Assembly (NCBI GenBank): GCA_001766655.1
Contig: MJCC01000012.1
Span: forward strand, 556,827-620,826
Direction of reading: 5' to 3'
Origin: Phytomonas francai
Lineage: Eukaryota > Euglenozoa > Kinetoplastea > Trypanosomatida > Trypanosomatidae
Length of the DNA stretch: 64,000 bases
Shown: one piece after another, positions 10,055 to 19,382 of the stretch
Position numbering within the stretch: the stretch's first letter is position 1
How the letters are laid out: each line of letters starts with the position of its first letter
Translations under genes and position numbers: made by a program
The notes under the pieces: generated by a model
What the model was told of the DNA's origin: nothing
The model's input: only the letters and a program-made list of their open reading frames with translations
Database searches by the model: none

Positions 10055-10792
10055 CTATTTCGACTCGCGCTGTGCCCGCTGCGCTGCATTATAGCGATCC
10101 AGGCGATCCCTCACCTGAGTTTGGCATGTATCGGAACACGTATAGAACACGAAGGGCAGCTCTACATGCTGGCAGAGTCGATGAAACGAGATAAAGGCGC
10201 GGTAGTTCTGTGTCGGGATGCAGCAGTTCACGCAATCTACATTCGATAGACTGGGGGCAAGCGTCACATCAGGTATGCCTTCGATTTCTACAGGATCGTA
10301 TAAAGGATTATTTTCCAATGTCAACTCTTTCAGATGCTTCAAAAAAAGTAACCCTCCGGGCAGCACCTTCATATTATTATTTTCAAGATTCAGCTGCTTC
10401 AAAGATTTGAGCCTTGACGCTTCTAAAGACAAATATTCAAGCTGATTGTTCGCTAAGTTAAGGTGCTCAAGTCGGGGCAAAGAACCTAAACGTGGATTGA
10501 TATGTTTGATGCGGCAGTAACTCGCGTCTAGAACTCGTAAACACAAGAAATCTCCAATAAAACCAGGAATTTCACACAGATTGTAGTTGTTATCTATAAG
10601 AAGTAGCTCAAGCTGGCTTCTTAGCATCTTGATACTGTTTGGAAGCTCGCGAAGGCTGTGTTCATGCCGTATGATAAGACCCGATGCTTCAGATTCATAC
10701 GCACATCGTATTTTTTCTTCAATGGGGTCGACACCAGTTGTTTCTTTGACCTTAGCATGGGCCTGGTGGCTGCGAGTTCGCGGTACGAGCAT
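10055..10792 (-). CDS. Leucine-rich repeat protein
   Basis: A 245-aa protein from an ATG at 10792. Residues about 40-165 form five or six leucine-rich repeats, for example LPRLEHLNLANNQLEYL, LKSLKQLNLENNNMKVLP and LKHLKELTLENNPL, of the plant/SDS22-like type. A C-terminal tail has clustered cysteines (DCVNCC, then CQ and CSDTCQ), which might bind metal or be coincidental. LRR domains are protein-interaction scaffolds; kinetoplastids have many flagellar and kinetoplast-associated examples. No signal or membrane segment is visible. The specific function is unknown. Confidence 0.82.
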   Translation of the reverse strand: MLVPRTRSHQAHAKVKETTGVDPIEEKIRCAYESEASGLIIRHEHSLRELPNSIKMLRSQLELLLIDNNYNLCEIPGFIGDFLCLRVLDASYCRIKHINPRLGSLPRLEHLNLANNQLEYLSLEASRLKSLKQLNLENNNMKVLPGGLLFLKHLKELTLENNPLYDPVEIEGIPDVTLAPSLSNVDCVNCCIPTQNYRAFISFHRLCQHVELPFVFYTCSDTCQTQVRDRLDRYNAAQRAQRESK

Positions 10793-12691
10793 GTAATGTT
10801 TTCCTTTATCTTACTGCGGACACTCTCCGTTTTCAATCAATTTACACAGAAAAATCAAATAAATAGAGAAAACACAATTAAAAATTGAACCAAATTAAAC
10901 ACAACTAGCAGAGTGTGAATATTTCGCGCATGTATATGCACGCATAAATGTGAGGAAAGAAATAAAAATGCATTTAATAATGCTAGCATCATTGATTCCA
11001 CTTCCTTCTTGATATTCTTCACACCCAAACTCTCAAGATACACCGTATTCAGGTAAAAGGAAACACTGGCACATGCCAATAGGATATTCTACACGAGTGT
11101 GCGCACTGCTTAGTGCAGCTTAAGGTCATCAGCAAGTCTAGATAAAATATCATGAGAAGGGCACTATTTGTGGTCGGAAAGTTGCCAAGTAATATAGCAC
11201 TATCTATGTATCTATCTATGTGCACCCACATAGATCCATACTAGAGGGCACCCTCACGGTAATTTAGTTACCGCCCATAAGCTAAGTAGCCTTTGCGCTG
11301 GTGCAGTCGTGTGTGTACTGCGTCTTGGGTTAATTGAGGCCTCAAAGCTAAGCCGTTACCATTAGGAGGGCAGCTGTGGGTTAGACAAAAATAAATGTAT
11401 AATTTTTTGAGAAAGTATTTCTCCTCTCTTCGCACAGCAATAGCAACTTTTCTTCATTTTAGACTATCATGATAAATTTCAATGCATCAATGACTCCATG
11501 TGAAGAATGACGAGCTAGTGCTATTCGAGCCTAAGTTTAAAATTGAAAGAAGCAAAATATACAGTAAAATCTAAATTGCAAAACTGTTTATTCTAATTAT
11601 TACTCGCGAATTTGGGAGGAGGAGGAGGAGGAGGAGAGGGGGGGTGGGGGACGAAGCATGCATACTATTTAGGATGCCATTTTCGTTGAGTAAGTGTTTA
11701 ATCGAAGAGGGGCCTAGTTTAATATTCTAATTCAACATAGAAGTAAACCTGTATAGACTTAGGAAACGCAGTTGATAAAGGTCCCTCTGCAACTCTAGAG
11801 ACAGGCTTTATATTTCCTTCTAAATTTGTGAGGTCGCTAAAATCACCTACATCCGACTCGGTTACTACAAAACACTAGTAAAAAGAACCGCAACCATAGA
11901 AATCAGCACATAAGGTAGAAAACGAAACACACACACACACACACACAAAGAAAGACTAAAACGAGCTCCACAAATGGAGCTGGAGTTAGCCCTAGGAAAG
12001 CATCTCAATCTGAGCTACAAAATATGAGAATACATTCTAACGCAATCCTTTAGCACTCAGATATTAGAGAAAAATGCAATACAAATCTGGCTGCATAGTA
12101 AGAGGGGTGAAAGAATAAAAATACTTTCTTATTTTTGGAGAGTAAGCACGTAGCACAGATTTAAATAAAAACTAAACTATACTAAGTGAATAAAACCTAA
12201 AATGCACAGCAAAGACACCATCCTATGTAATTCCTATTTCTGTGAAAATTAAAATGTTGCAGGCGTTCAATGCCGTTAACAAAGAGAACAGCCTTAATAC
12301 GATGCCAGCGTTTGGTATCCTGAACTCAGTGAAGAAGCTAAGGGACGGCTGCCTTTTCTATACGCAGTTCAGATTGCAGGCGCGGGGGAGTTGTGGCTAC
12401 GGCGATCGGCCCAGAAGCAGAGTTCCGATTGGGGTGCCCGGAGTCAGGCTTCCCCTCCTACCCACTTCTCAGTGCTTCGCGTATTGTACAATTCAATTGC
12501 ACAGCTCCACGCCAGTCGAGGTCGCTATCTGGAGGGATACCGCCCTTCATGCAATATTATAACAAACACACAACTCCGACAAATGGCTCAATTTGTGGAA
12601 TAGAAGACAAACGCACTCAGTCTCTGCATTTCCTCAATAAAAGCTCCAGTAACATAACCAGTCCACTCCCACGCAAGTGCTGCTTACAACT
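10793..12691. other. Intergenic spacer, 1.9 kb, with a dispersed repeat
   Basis: Contains a GC-richer patch of unknown nature (about 11235-11385), a GGA-rich purine tract (about 11617-11650), a CA run (about 11929-11946) and the 285-bp dispersed repeat (12291-12575). I see no protein-coding gene. Confidence 0.55.
12291..12575. repeat. 285-bp dispersed repeat, copy 1
   Basis: This stretch matches 18455-18739 over its whole length. I find one mismatch (gaagaag here, gaaaaag there), and similarity tails off a few bases beyond the right end. It is much more GC-rich than the flanks and lies about 115 bp downstream of the stop of the minus-strand gene 12692-14971, so it falls in that gene's 3' UTR. 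No target-site duplication is obvious. On the minus strand it carries GACCTCGACTGGCGTGGAG followed by an 8-bp stem (GTGCAATT/AATTGTAC). This is loosely reminiscent of the start of trypanosomatid ingi/L1Tc retroposons, so a SIDER/RIME-like short retroposon is one possibility. That link is from memory and weak. Confidence 0.85.
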
Positions 12692-14971
12692 TTAATTCAG
12701 TTCCATGGGCGGCGGCATAGAATCATCGGACGGGCATTTCTGGCTATACTTTTGTGGAGTAGCTTCTAGGATTAGTGGGCGCGGCGGCGACATCCGCGCC
12801 GTGTTTTGGACACAAATTGAAGGTGTATGTATCATATTAGCTTGTTGCCCAGCGGGTATATTTAGGGTTTCCTCAAATGCAATGCCCTCATGAGTTCTTG
12901 AATCCTTTTTGCCCACAGCTGGCTGCATCACGCTTGATGCAACAGTATCCCCAGTTACGTCTTCCGACATGCATTGGTTCATATTCATTTCCAGTGCGGC
13001 ATCAAAGTTAATAGAGGTGGTGGATGCTGTTTGTGTACTGCATTCCTTGACTGAACCCATATATGGTGCGATGATATATTGATTTGTATGGGGATCAAGC
13101 GTGACGTAAGACAGGTTGGCTGTTGCATTGACCTCCGAATCTAAAGTCTTATTCGCTAGAAGAGACGAATCAGGAATCGACTTGTTCGCACTCGATGCAA
13201 GCAGGGCGTCCACACTATTATTGATGGACGGGACTTGCACAGGTGGCGACATGGCCTGCCGCCAGTTTGGGATCGGAGAGGCAACAGGTATGGTGGTGGA
13301 GACTCCAGCTTTAGAGACTTTTGAAGAGGAAGAGGTGTCTCCCAGCGCATATGGGCCTTGCAAACTCACTCTGTTGGAGGTGACCTCGAGAAAGCTGTCG
13401 TTATTGCTAGAGGTTGTGTACGGAGTAAAAGAGTCATCAGGTCGATTCTGAGAGTTGAAACGCAATTCGGGATCGACTCCCATAATGTTCCGAATTCCTT
13501 TGAATTCCTTAAAGGCTTTTTCGGTTTCAGGTTGCCCCTGAGCGTTAGGTATGTTGTCTAGTTGCTGCCGTCGTTTATGCTGTTCTGCTTGGACACGCTG
13601 CTCTAGCTGCTTAGCCGTCGAGGCGTATTGATCGACAGCTTCGATGTCCTCTTTGCGCAATCCTTCTACTACCGCGATCTCCCGCTCTAAATAGTGAAGC
13701 CTCTCATTGGGGTTGTGCGTAGACTCCAAAACAATATGCTCAGTGCCATCATCACTAGTCTGTCGCGCGGCACCACGTGGAGTCTGATCTACACCCAACT
13801 CGTCGTTCCATGAAGTCATCTCGGGTTCTGGGATCGGGCTGCTTTGACTAAGCACTTCTTCTGCGTGAAGTAGCGGGTGGTGGAATATGGTGGTAGTGTA
13901 ATCGCACGCAAGCTTTTGAGCTTCGTCCACTAGCTCCTCAAGCTGCTGGAGGGAGCTGGGCCGGTCCTGCAGAAGCTCCTCTAGCTGCTGGCGCTGAGAC
14001 TTGAGCTGAAGAAGTTGCTGTCGCATGCGAGATTCGATCGCCTTTTCCTCTTGTGTGAGATGCTGAGAAAGCGTCGCGATAGTGCTCTGCATCTTCTGCA
14101 GCCGAGCCTCTTCAAGCGATTTTTGAGATTCCACAGCGCTGAGATCTCTAGCCAGGTTTGCTTTCTGTCGTTTAACAGCGTCCAGTTTCCGCATGATGCC
14201 GTTCGTGATGTTCTCCTGCCTCTGCTCGACCAACATGTACGTCTCGTTCATCCCCTCGCGCAGCGATGCGTATGAATCCTGTGCCCGGATGATACCTGTC
14301 TTTGAGACCCGGTTCCCCGTTTGTAGATCCTCCACTGCTTGTCGGAGTTCCTTAATAGACATCGCCTCGGCCTCCATCTCGTATTGCTCTAGCGGTGGCT
14401 GCATCAGTAGTGGGTCCTCACGCGGGGTGCACACCGTGGTCGTGGGCAAGCTCTGCACGGTAAGTGACCTGTCCTGGTCAAAGAGACCAGCAATGAGCGG
14501 TGGGGTCATGGCACTTTCGCTTGCGCGAGATCCTACGGCATGTGGCTTGTGGGAGTGGACAGCTGTCGTCCGAACACGCTCGCTGCTCGCCCCGCGCTGC
14601 GGGATCGTTCTGTGGGACGACTGTGCCGTGTGTGAGTCCATACTGCTGCTCATGGGACGAATTCCGCGCGAGCTGCGCGGGTCCACAGCCTCCGAGTGAC
14701 GTGAGCTTTCCCTGGTCGCTGTGGTACTGGAGACCGAGCGCCGCACAGAAGGCCAGCGCATCGAGGCGGTCAGGTTCATCTCTGGCAAAGCGGCCGCAAT
14801 ACGGGGCGGGGTCGTGGTGCTTACAAAGAGTGAGGTGGAGCTACTGGGAAGGCTTCCCTGGTAGTTCGTGGTGTGAACTCCCGGCGAGTTGGACATGTGA
14901 TTCCCCGTAAGCTGTTGTATCTGCTGCTGCTGATTGGAAGAGTGTCCAGCTTGAGTGCGGCAAGTTGGCAT
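12692..14971 (-). CDS. Coiled-coil hypothetical protein, serine/threonine-rich
   Basis: I place the start at the ATG at 14971, giving 759 aa. The longer open frame to 15118 begins at a non-ATG codon and reads through a T-rich tract followed by GATTGCAG, a clear trans-splice acceptor. The N-terminal third is polar and low-complexity (NQQQQIQQL, many Ser/Thr). A coiled coil runs over about residues 245-360 (MRKLDAVKRQKANLARDL, SQKSLEEARLQKMQS, LKSQRQQLEELLQ). A second helical stretch lies around 430-490 (HYLEREIAVVEGLRKED). The tail is disordered. No family is recognised; a cytoskeletal or basal-body role would fit the architecture but is unproven. Confidence 0.75.
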   Translation of the reverse strand: MPTCRTQAGHSSNQQQQIQQLTGNHMSNSPGVHTTNYQGSLPSSSTSLFVSTTTPPRIAAALPEMNLTASMRWPSVRRSVSSTTATRESSRHSEAVDPRSSRGIRPMSSSMDSHTAQSSHRTIPQRGASSERVRTTAVHSHKPHAVGSRASESAMTPPLIAGLFDQDRSLTVQSLPTTTVCTPREDPLLMQPPLEQYEMEAEAMSIKELRQAVEDLQTGNRVSKTGIIRAQDSYASLREGMNETYMLVEQRQENITNGIMRKLDAVKRQKANLARDLSAVESQKSLEEARLQKMQSTIATLSQHLTQEEKAIESRMRQQLLQLKSQRQQLEELLQDRPSSLQQLEELVDEAQKLACDYTTTIFHHPLLHAEEVLSQSSPIPEPEMTSWNDELGVDQTPRGAARQTSDDGTEHIVLESTHNPNERLHYLEREIAVVEGLRKEDIEAVDQYASTAKQLEQRVQAEQHKRRQQLDNIPNAQGQPETEKAFKEFKGIRNIMGVDPELRFNSQNRPDDSFTPYTTSSNNDSFLEVTSNRVSLQGPYALGDTSSSSKVSKAGVSTTIPVASPIPNWRQAMSPPVQVPSINNSVDALLASSANKSIPDSSLLANKTLDSEVNATANLSYVTLDPHTNQYIIAPYMGSVKECSTQTASTTSINFDAALEMNMNQCMSEDVTGDTVASSVMQPAVGKKDSRTHEGIAFEETLNIPAGQQANMIHTPSICVQNTARMSPPRPLILEATPQKYSQKCPSDDSMPPPMELN

Positions 14972-16893
14972 GCCAACACAAAGATACAGATATAAAGGCT
15001 TTCGCTCCGCTATCCTCCCTTCGATTTGTTTAGATCTCTCTGCTACTTCTTTTCCCCTATGTAGTCTAAAATATTCCACTCTTTTCTGCAATCCAAAAAA
15101 AAAAAAAAGAAAGCTCAACCAAATACAGACAAAACCAATTTTTTGTTTGTAATAAAAAATGTAAGAAAAGCTTAAGGCAGGGAAAGTATTCCAAAAATGC
15201 AGCCGAGAAAGTTGAGATGTGAAAAAAAGTGTATTTTTTCAACAAACCATAATTTATCTATCTATCTGAATGCCGATAGATCTGGTTGGGGGCTCGAAAA
15301 CCCCTATTTGAAGCCCTCGTTAGTCGAAAGATCGTTTTTCCTTTCCCAATGTGTTCGCGATGAATTCTCGGAAAACGTAGAAAACATAGTAAAAGAAAGA
15401 AGTAAATATAAAAGCATGACGTCATTCCTATTATGCAGTTGTACAAGACATATCGTGACTCATATCTATCATACTGAATATAAACAGTAATTCCAGTTAA
15501 GTGGTATAGAGAATAGTATTTCTGTTACAATATATATGTGCACATTAAAGTAAATACCCTTCGATCCCGCCTCCCATATCGTAATATAGAGTTGTTATAG
15601 ATAAAAGCGCATCGGCTGCGAGAACGGGGTCCACTTACAACATTTTAAAACATACGAACTCACGAACACGACAGCATTATAATAAAGCAAAAGGGAAAAA
15701 ATAAATAAATCAAAACATAAATTGCAAAACAACAAAGCCTCAAAACAGTTACCACTTTTAGGTTACTTTATTTACTGTAACACAGCATGGGAATCATCTC
15801 CTAGATATGCATACACGCACGCAAACATACATATGAATAAATACACTTTAAGTGAACACAAATGAGCATCTATGGAAAGACCAACACCTTACGGGATCAA
15901 TGATCCCACTAACGTTACAAACAAAGGGAAAACATTTTAAGTTGGTATAATCATTTTGGTCTTAAAAAAGTCAACATGTAGGAAACATATAAGTAAAAAA
16001 AAAAAGAAACAAAGCAAAAGGTATTTTATATAGTACACAAGATTTTTTTGATTCCTTTAATGCATTTTTTTTTTAATCTCCTTAAAGTTACAGAAAAACA
16101 TATTATTATTTATTTAACTGTTCCTTTTCTGCCCCGGGTCTGATTTACAATCTTCGATTTGATACTTAGTATGATCTACTTCAACTATTTATTTACTTCA
16201 CTCATTTTTTAGACTGCTTGTTACACGGAATTTTTTTTATCAAACGTGAATCTTCGTATTATAGGGACACTGCCTATTTCTATAAAAGTGTAGTCTTGTA
16301 ACAAGGCACGTAGTAAAAGTTTACTTTTATATTTTATACTGATAGTCACCCTTCTGACGTCCGCTCCATCTTCCCATTTCATTTATTATTATTATTATTA
16401 TTATTGGTAATCATCAGCTTCTTAATTTTGCCTTAAGTAGAAAATATTAGTGATTACCATTTTACCATTTTATTGTACCCCATTACGATTGGTACGGTCT
16501 TCATTATTTACATTTTCGACACCATCTCATTGTTGACTTTCCCCTCCTCTAATTGTCAATAGACATATATGTATGCAAAAGTAGGTAAATAATGAAATAC
16601 AATGTGATTAACTGAGATTGAAGGCGAATTACTGCCTACGATACAAATACAGCGTGACTAAACAAAGACTTCTAACCTTATCACAATATATAGACACCTT
16701 TGTTTGGTAAAGAAGTTTTCACTGGAATGCTTCAAAACAAAAAGAAATTGGAAACCCCTCGGTGCAGCATTTGACTTTGAAGGAAAAAATCTACTCCAAT
16801 AACACAAAAACACAAAGTTTTTCTCAATTTTAAGAACACAAATTAAATAAAAGTATGGATGTTGCAGAAAAGGAGGAAAAAGCTCTGACCTCT
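14972..16893. other. Intergenic spacer, about 1.9 kb
   Basis: Starts with the 5' UTR and splice region of the coiled-coil gene. The rest is AT-rich, with a TTA trinucleotide run (about 16383-16405) and many short A/T runs. No gene or RNA is recognised. Confidence 0.5.
15086..15113 (-). promoter_or_regulatory. Trans-splice acceptor (polypyrimidine tract plus AG)
   Basis: On the minus strand a tract of about 18 pyrimidines (T-rich) is followed by GGATTGCAG, with the AG at 15087-15086. It lies 115 nt upstream of the ATG at 14971 and decides the start of that gene. Confidence 0.7.
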
Positions 16894-17964
16894 TTATGCT
16901 GGACTGTAAGGTGGTGGTGCCGCAGTGTAGGAGGGGGTTCCACGAGACGACACAATACTCTGAGTATACACCCCCCCCGATAAAAAGGGAGTGTTGACCA
17001 CGCCGCCGTTGCATCCTGCAACCATGCTGTATTCTGGAGGATCACCGTAGCTCGACACGAAAGCATGCTGAGGATGCGTCTGCGTTGAACTTCCATTGAG
17101 AAACATAGTGCTAGGTGAAGGCTCTGCAGCTGCCGGCAGCGTGTACCTCGGAAGTGGTGAAATCGGGGGGGAGTTGACTGTCGTGGATGGCGTGTATTGC
17201 ATTATTTTTTTATTTGCAACAGGCTTAAGCAGGAAGACACCATTCAGATTGCGTAGTATAATGTTGTCAGCAGGTTGTGCAGTGGCCGAGGTGGGAAGCA
17301 TATAATTGCCCGCCATGGGGGAATTTTCCAACGTTGGCATCCTTGACATCGACAAAGGAGTAGTTTTGGCGATGGCCTCCGCGAACGATGGCGGTGCCTT
17401 CACCGCGGTGATGCCAGGACTTATATGAGGAATTCCAGAGTAGGGAAACACACTTGCCCCGATAATGGGTGTGCCCCCGTACACCGGTGGCGGCGGTGGC
17501 GGTGGTGGCAGCACACCATGTAGAGCTGGTGTTTTCTTTTCAGGGACCGTGCTGCTGCCTTCCACTATAAACCCATTATTGCTTTGAGATGCGTTGCAAG
17601 AGGGGCCTGTTGGGAACTCCCCGGAGGCGTTGAACGAGTTTTCAAACATATTGGGTACAAAAATAGAAAATGTCGCCAAAGGTCCTTCTTCACTCTCGTT
17701 GGATGTGGCATCGTCGTCAGCTGTGGCTACTTGTGTTACCTCATTCAGAAGCCGCTGCAGGATCTTATTATTACTTTCAAGATCGTCATTATCAGAAAAA
17801 AGACTTCCAGAGCGAGGAGACACCACTGTATTGTTGATTGTGATCAGGGTAGTTGCGGTAAGTCCTTCTGTGCTAATATCTCCTCCTATACCTGTAGACT
17901 GCAGAGTTGATGCTTCTGTAGACAGATTGGGTGCACCATCTACAGCAGGGCACGCTTTAGGCAT
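16894..17964 (-). CDS. Proline-rich low-complexity hypothetical protein
   Basis: A 356-aa protein from the ATG at 17964. The frame extends to 18030 but starts there at TTG within a pyrimidine-rich stretch ending in GTAG, so 17964 is the better start. The composition is Ser/Thr/Pro/Gly-rich throughout. Residues about 150-160 hold a run of eight prolines followed by VYGG. A short helical segment precedes it (NNKILQRLLNEVTQVAT, near residue 65). The end reads YTAAPPPYSPA, which includes a PPPY motif. No globular domain is visible. Such proteins are often RNA-binding partners or scaffolds in kinetoplastids, but I have no evidence for the role here. Confidence 0.7.
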   Translation of the reverse strand: MPKACPAVDGAPNLSTEASTLQSTGIGGDISTEGLTATTLITINNTVVSPRSGSLFSDNDDLESNNKILQRLLNEVTQVATADDDATSNESEEGPLATFSIFVPNMFENSFNASGEFPTGPSCNASQSNNGFIVEGSSTVPEKKTPALHGVLPPPPPPPPVYGGTPIIGASVFPYSGIPHISPGITAVKAPPSFAEAIAKTTPLSMSRMPTLENSPMAGNYMLPTSATAQPADNIILRNLNGVFLLKPVANKKIMQYTPSTTVNSPPISPLPRYTLPAAAEPSPSTMFLNGSSTQTHPQHAFVSSYGDPPEYSMVAGCNGGVVNTPFLSGGVYTQSIVSSRGTPSYTAAPPPYSPA

Positions 17965-19382
17965 AGCCTCGGAAACGTTACTATTTCCTTTGATTTTCCT
18001 ACTTTTTACCAAACAAGGAACGTGAAACAAGAAAGGTGACTAAAAGCAACAAAACCTTTAATAAATTAATTACTAAATATTTACCTCCCTATCCTTAATA
18101 CTTGTTAAACAGTAAGACCAAAGGTGAAAAGTAAGAGAAGGTAAAGGAAAAAGTAAAAGCAAAATTATTTAGTACACAAACAAATACAGTAAATTCCTCT
18201 AAAGTGATGATGCATGCAATGCTTTGAGACAAAGTCTTACTTCTTCACATAAAATCAGCGTCGTTTTGATGAATTATTTTTTTTGTTACTTGGAAGTGCA
18301 CCTCGGTCCCCTAGATCACGCTAAGAGAGGCTAATAAGAGTTGTTGTGAGTTTTAGCCAGTGACCAAGCTAACATTAATGAAACAATGCCACATATGTAT
18401 TTTGATTCACATTTAATTTGTACCGAGTATTAATACACTCTATTGCAGCATACCGCCTTAATACGATGCCAGCGTTTGGTATCCTGAACTCAGTGAAAAA
18501 GCTAAGGGACGGCTGCCTTTTCTATACGCAGTTCAGATTGCAGGCGCGGGGGAGTTGTGGCTACGGCGATCGGCCCAGAAGCAGAGTTCCGATTGGGGTG
18601 CCCGGAGTCAGGCTTCCCCTCCTACCCACTTCTCAGTGCTTCGCGTATTGTACAATTCAATTGCACAGCTCCACGCCAGTCGAGGTCGCTATCTGGAGGG
18701 ATACCGCCCTTCATGCAATATTATAACAAACACACAACTACGATAAATGAGCTAATCAAAGCCTTTCCTTTTTGTTCTTGACTGAGAAGAAAAAGTATCA
18801 AGAGTATTAAATGATGCCTTGCTACTTGAAAAGCAAAAGAATACGCATTGCAATCAGTTTCAACACCAAGTTATCCTCCGGGAAATGCCATTAAAGACTT
18901 GCTATGAGATTTTTCCACAAAACAAAAAACGCGAATGTAACTGCTTACATTTAAGACGCAAAAAGGTAAACGCATTGGGAAAGGAGTAATTTTTCCGGAG
19001 GAAAGCCCCCAAGCAACAAATCATGCAAACATTACAGAGATTTTAATAGAAGAATGTTCTCCTACTTAAACACTGCAAAGAATTTAGTGAACAATAAAAA
19101 GATGCAAATAAGTAAGATTACCGTTTTACGCAATAAAAGAGTATATAATAGACAACAAACATGAAAATATTTAGCAACAACATGTAGAAAAACTGATGAA
19201 CAAGAGGGAGTAGTGACAACAGAAAAGTTCCCCTTTAAGTCTGATTAAAAGAACAAATTGCATGTTCATTAAAATAAATAAATCAACCCAAAATTTATTC
19301 CCCTTCTCCCACGGATCGTTACTATTTATTTATTTTGAGAAACTAGATGTTAAATAATCTTGATTCGTCCCTATCCGGGGTA
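17965..19382. other. Intergenic spacer with dispersed repeat
   Basis: Includes the splice region of the proline-rich gene (AG at about 17999-18000), the second copy of the 285-bp repeat (18455-18739) and AT-rich 3' UTR of the gene at 19383. No other gene is seen. Confidence 0.55.
18455..18739. repeat. 285-bp dispersed repeat, copy 2
   Basis: Same length and orientation as 12291-12575, with one substitution that I can find. It lies about 640 bp downstream of the stop of the minus-strand gene 19383-21431, again in a 3' UTR or spacer. All three plus-strand frames are open across most of it. This reflects GC richness and few stops and is not evidence for a protein. Confidence 0.85.

Noticed and set aside
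11235..11385. GC-richer patch considered as a tRNA or other structured RNA
   Set aside because: No A-box/B-box pair or cloverleaf found on either strand; no snoRNA boxes recognised.
12393..12695. Open frames in all three plus frames across the 285-bp repeat
   Set aside because: They arise from GC-rich repeat sequence with few stops, are antisense to the array and have no splice signals.
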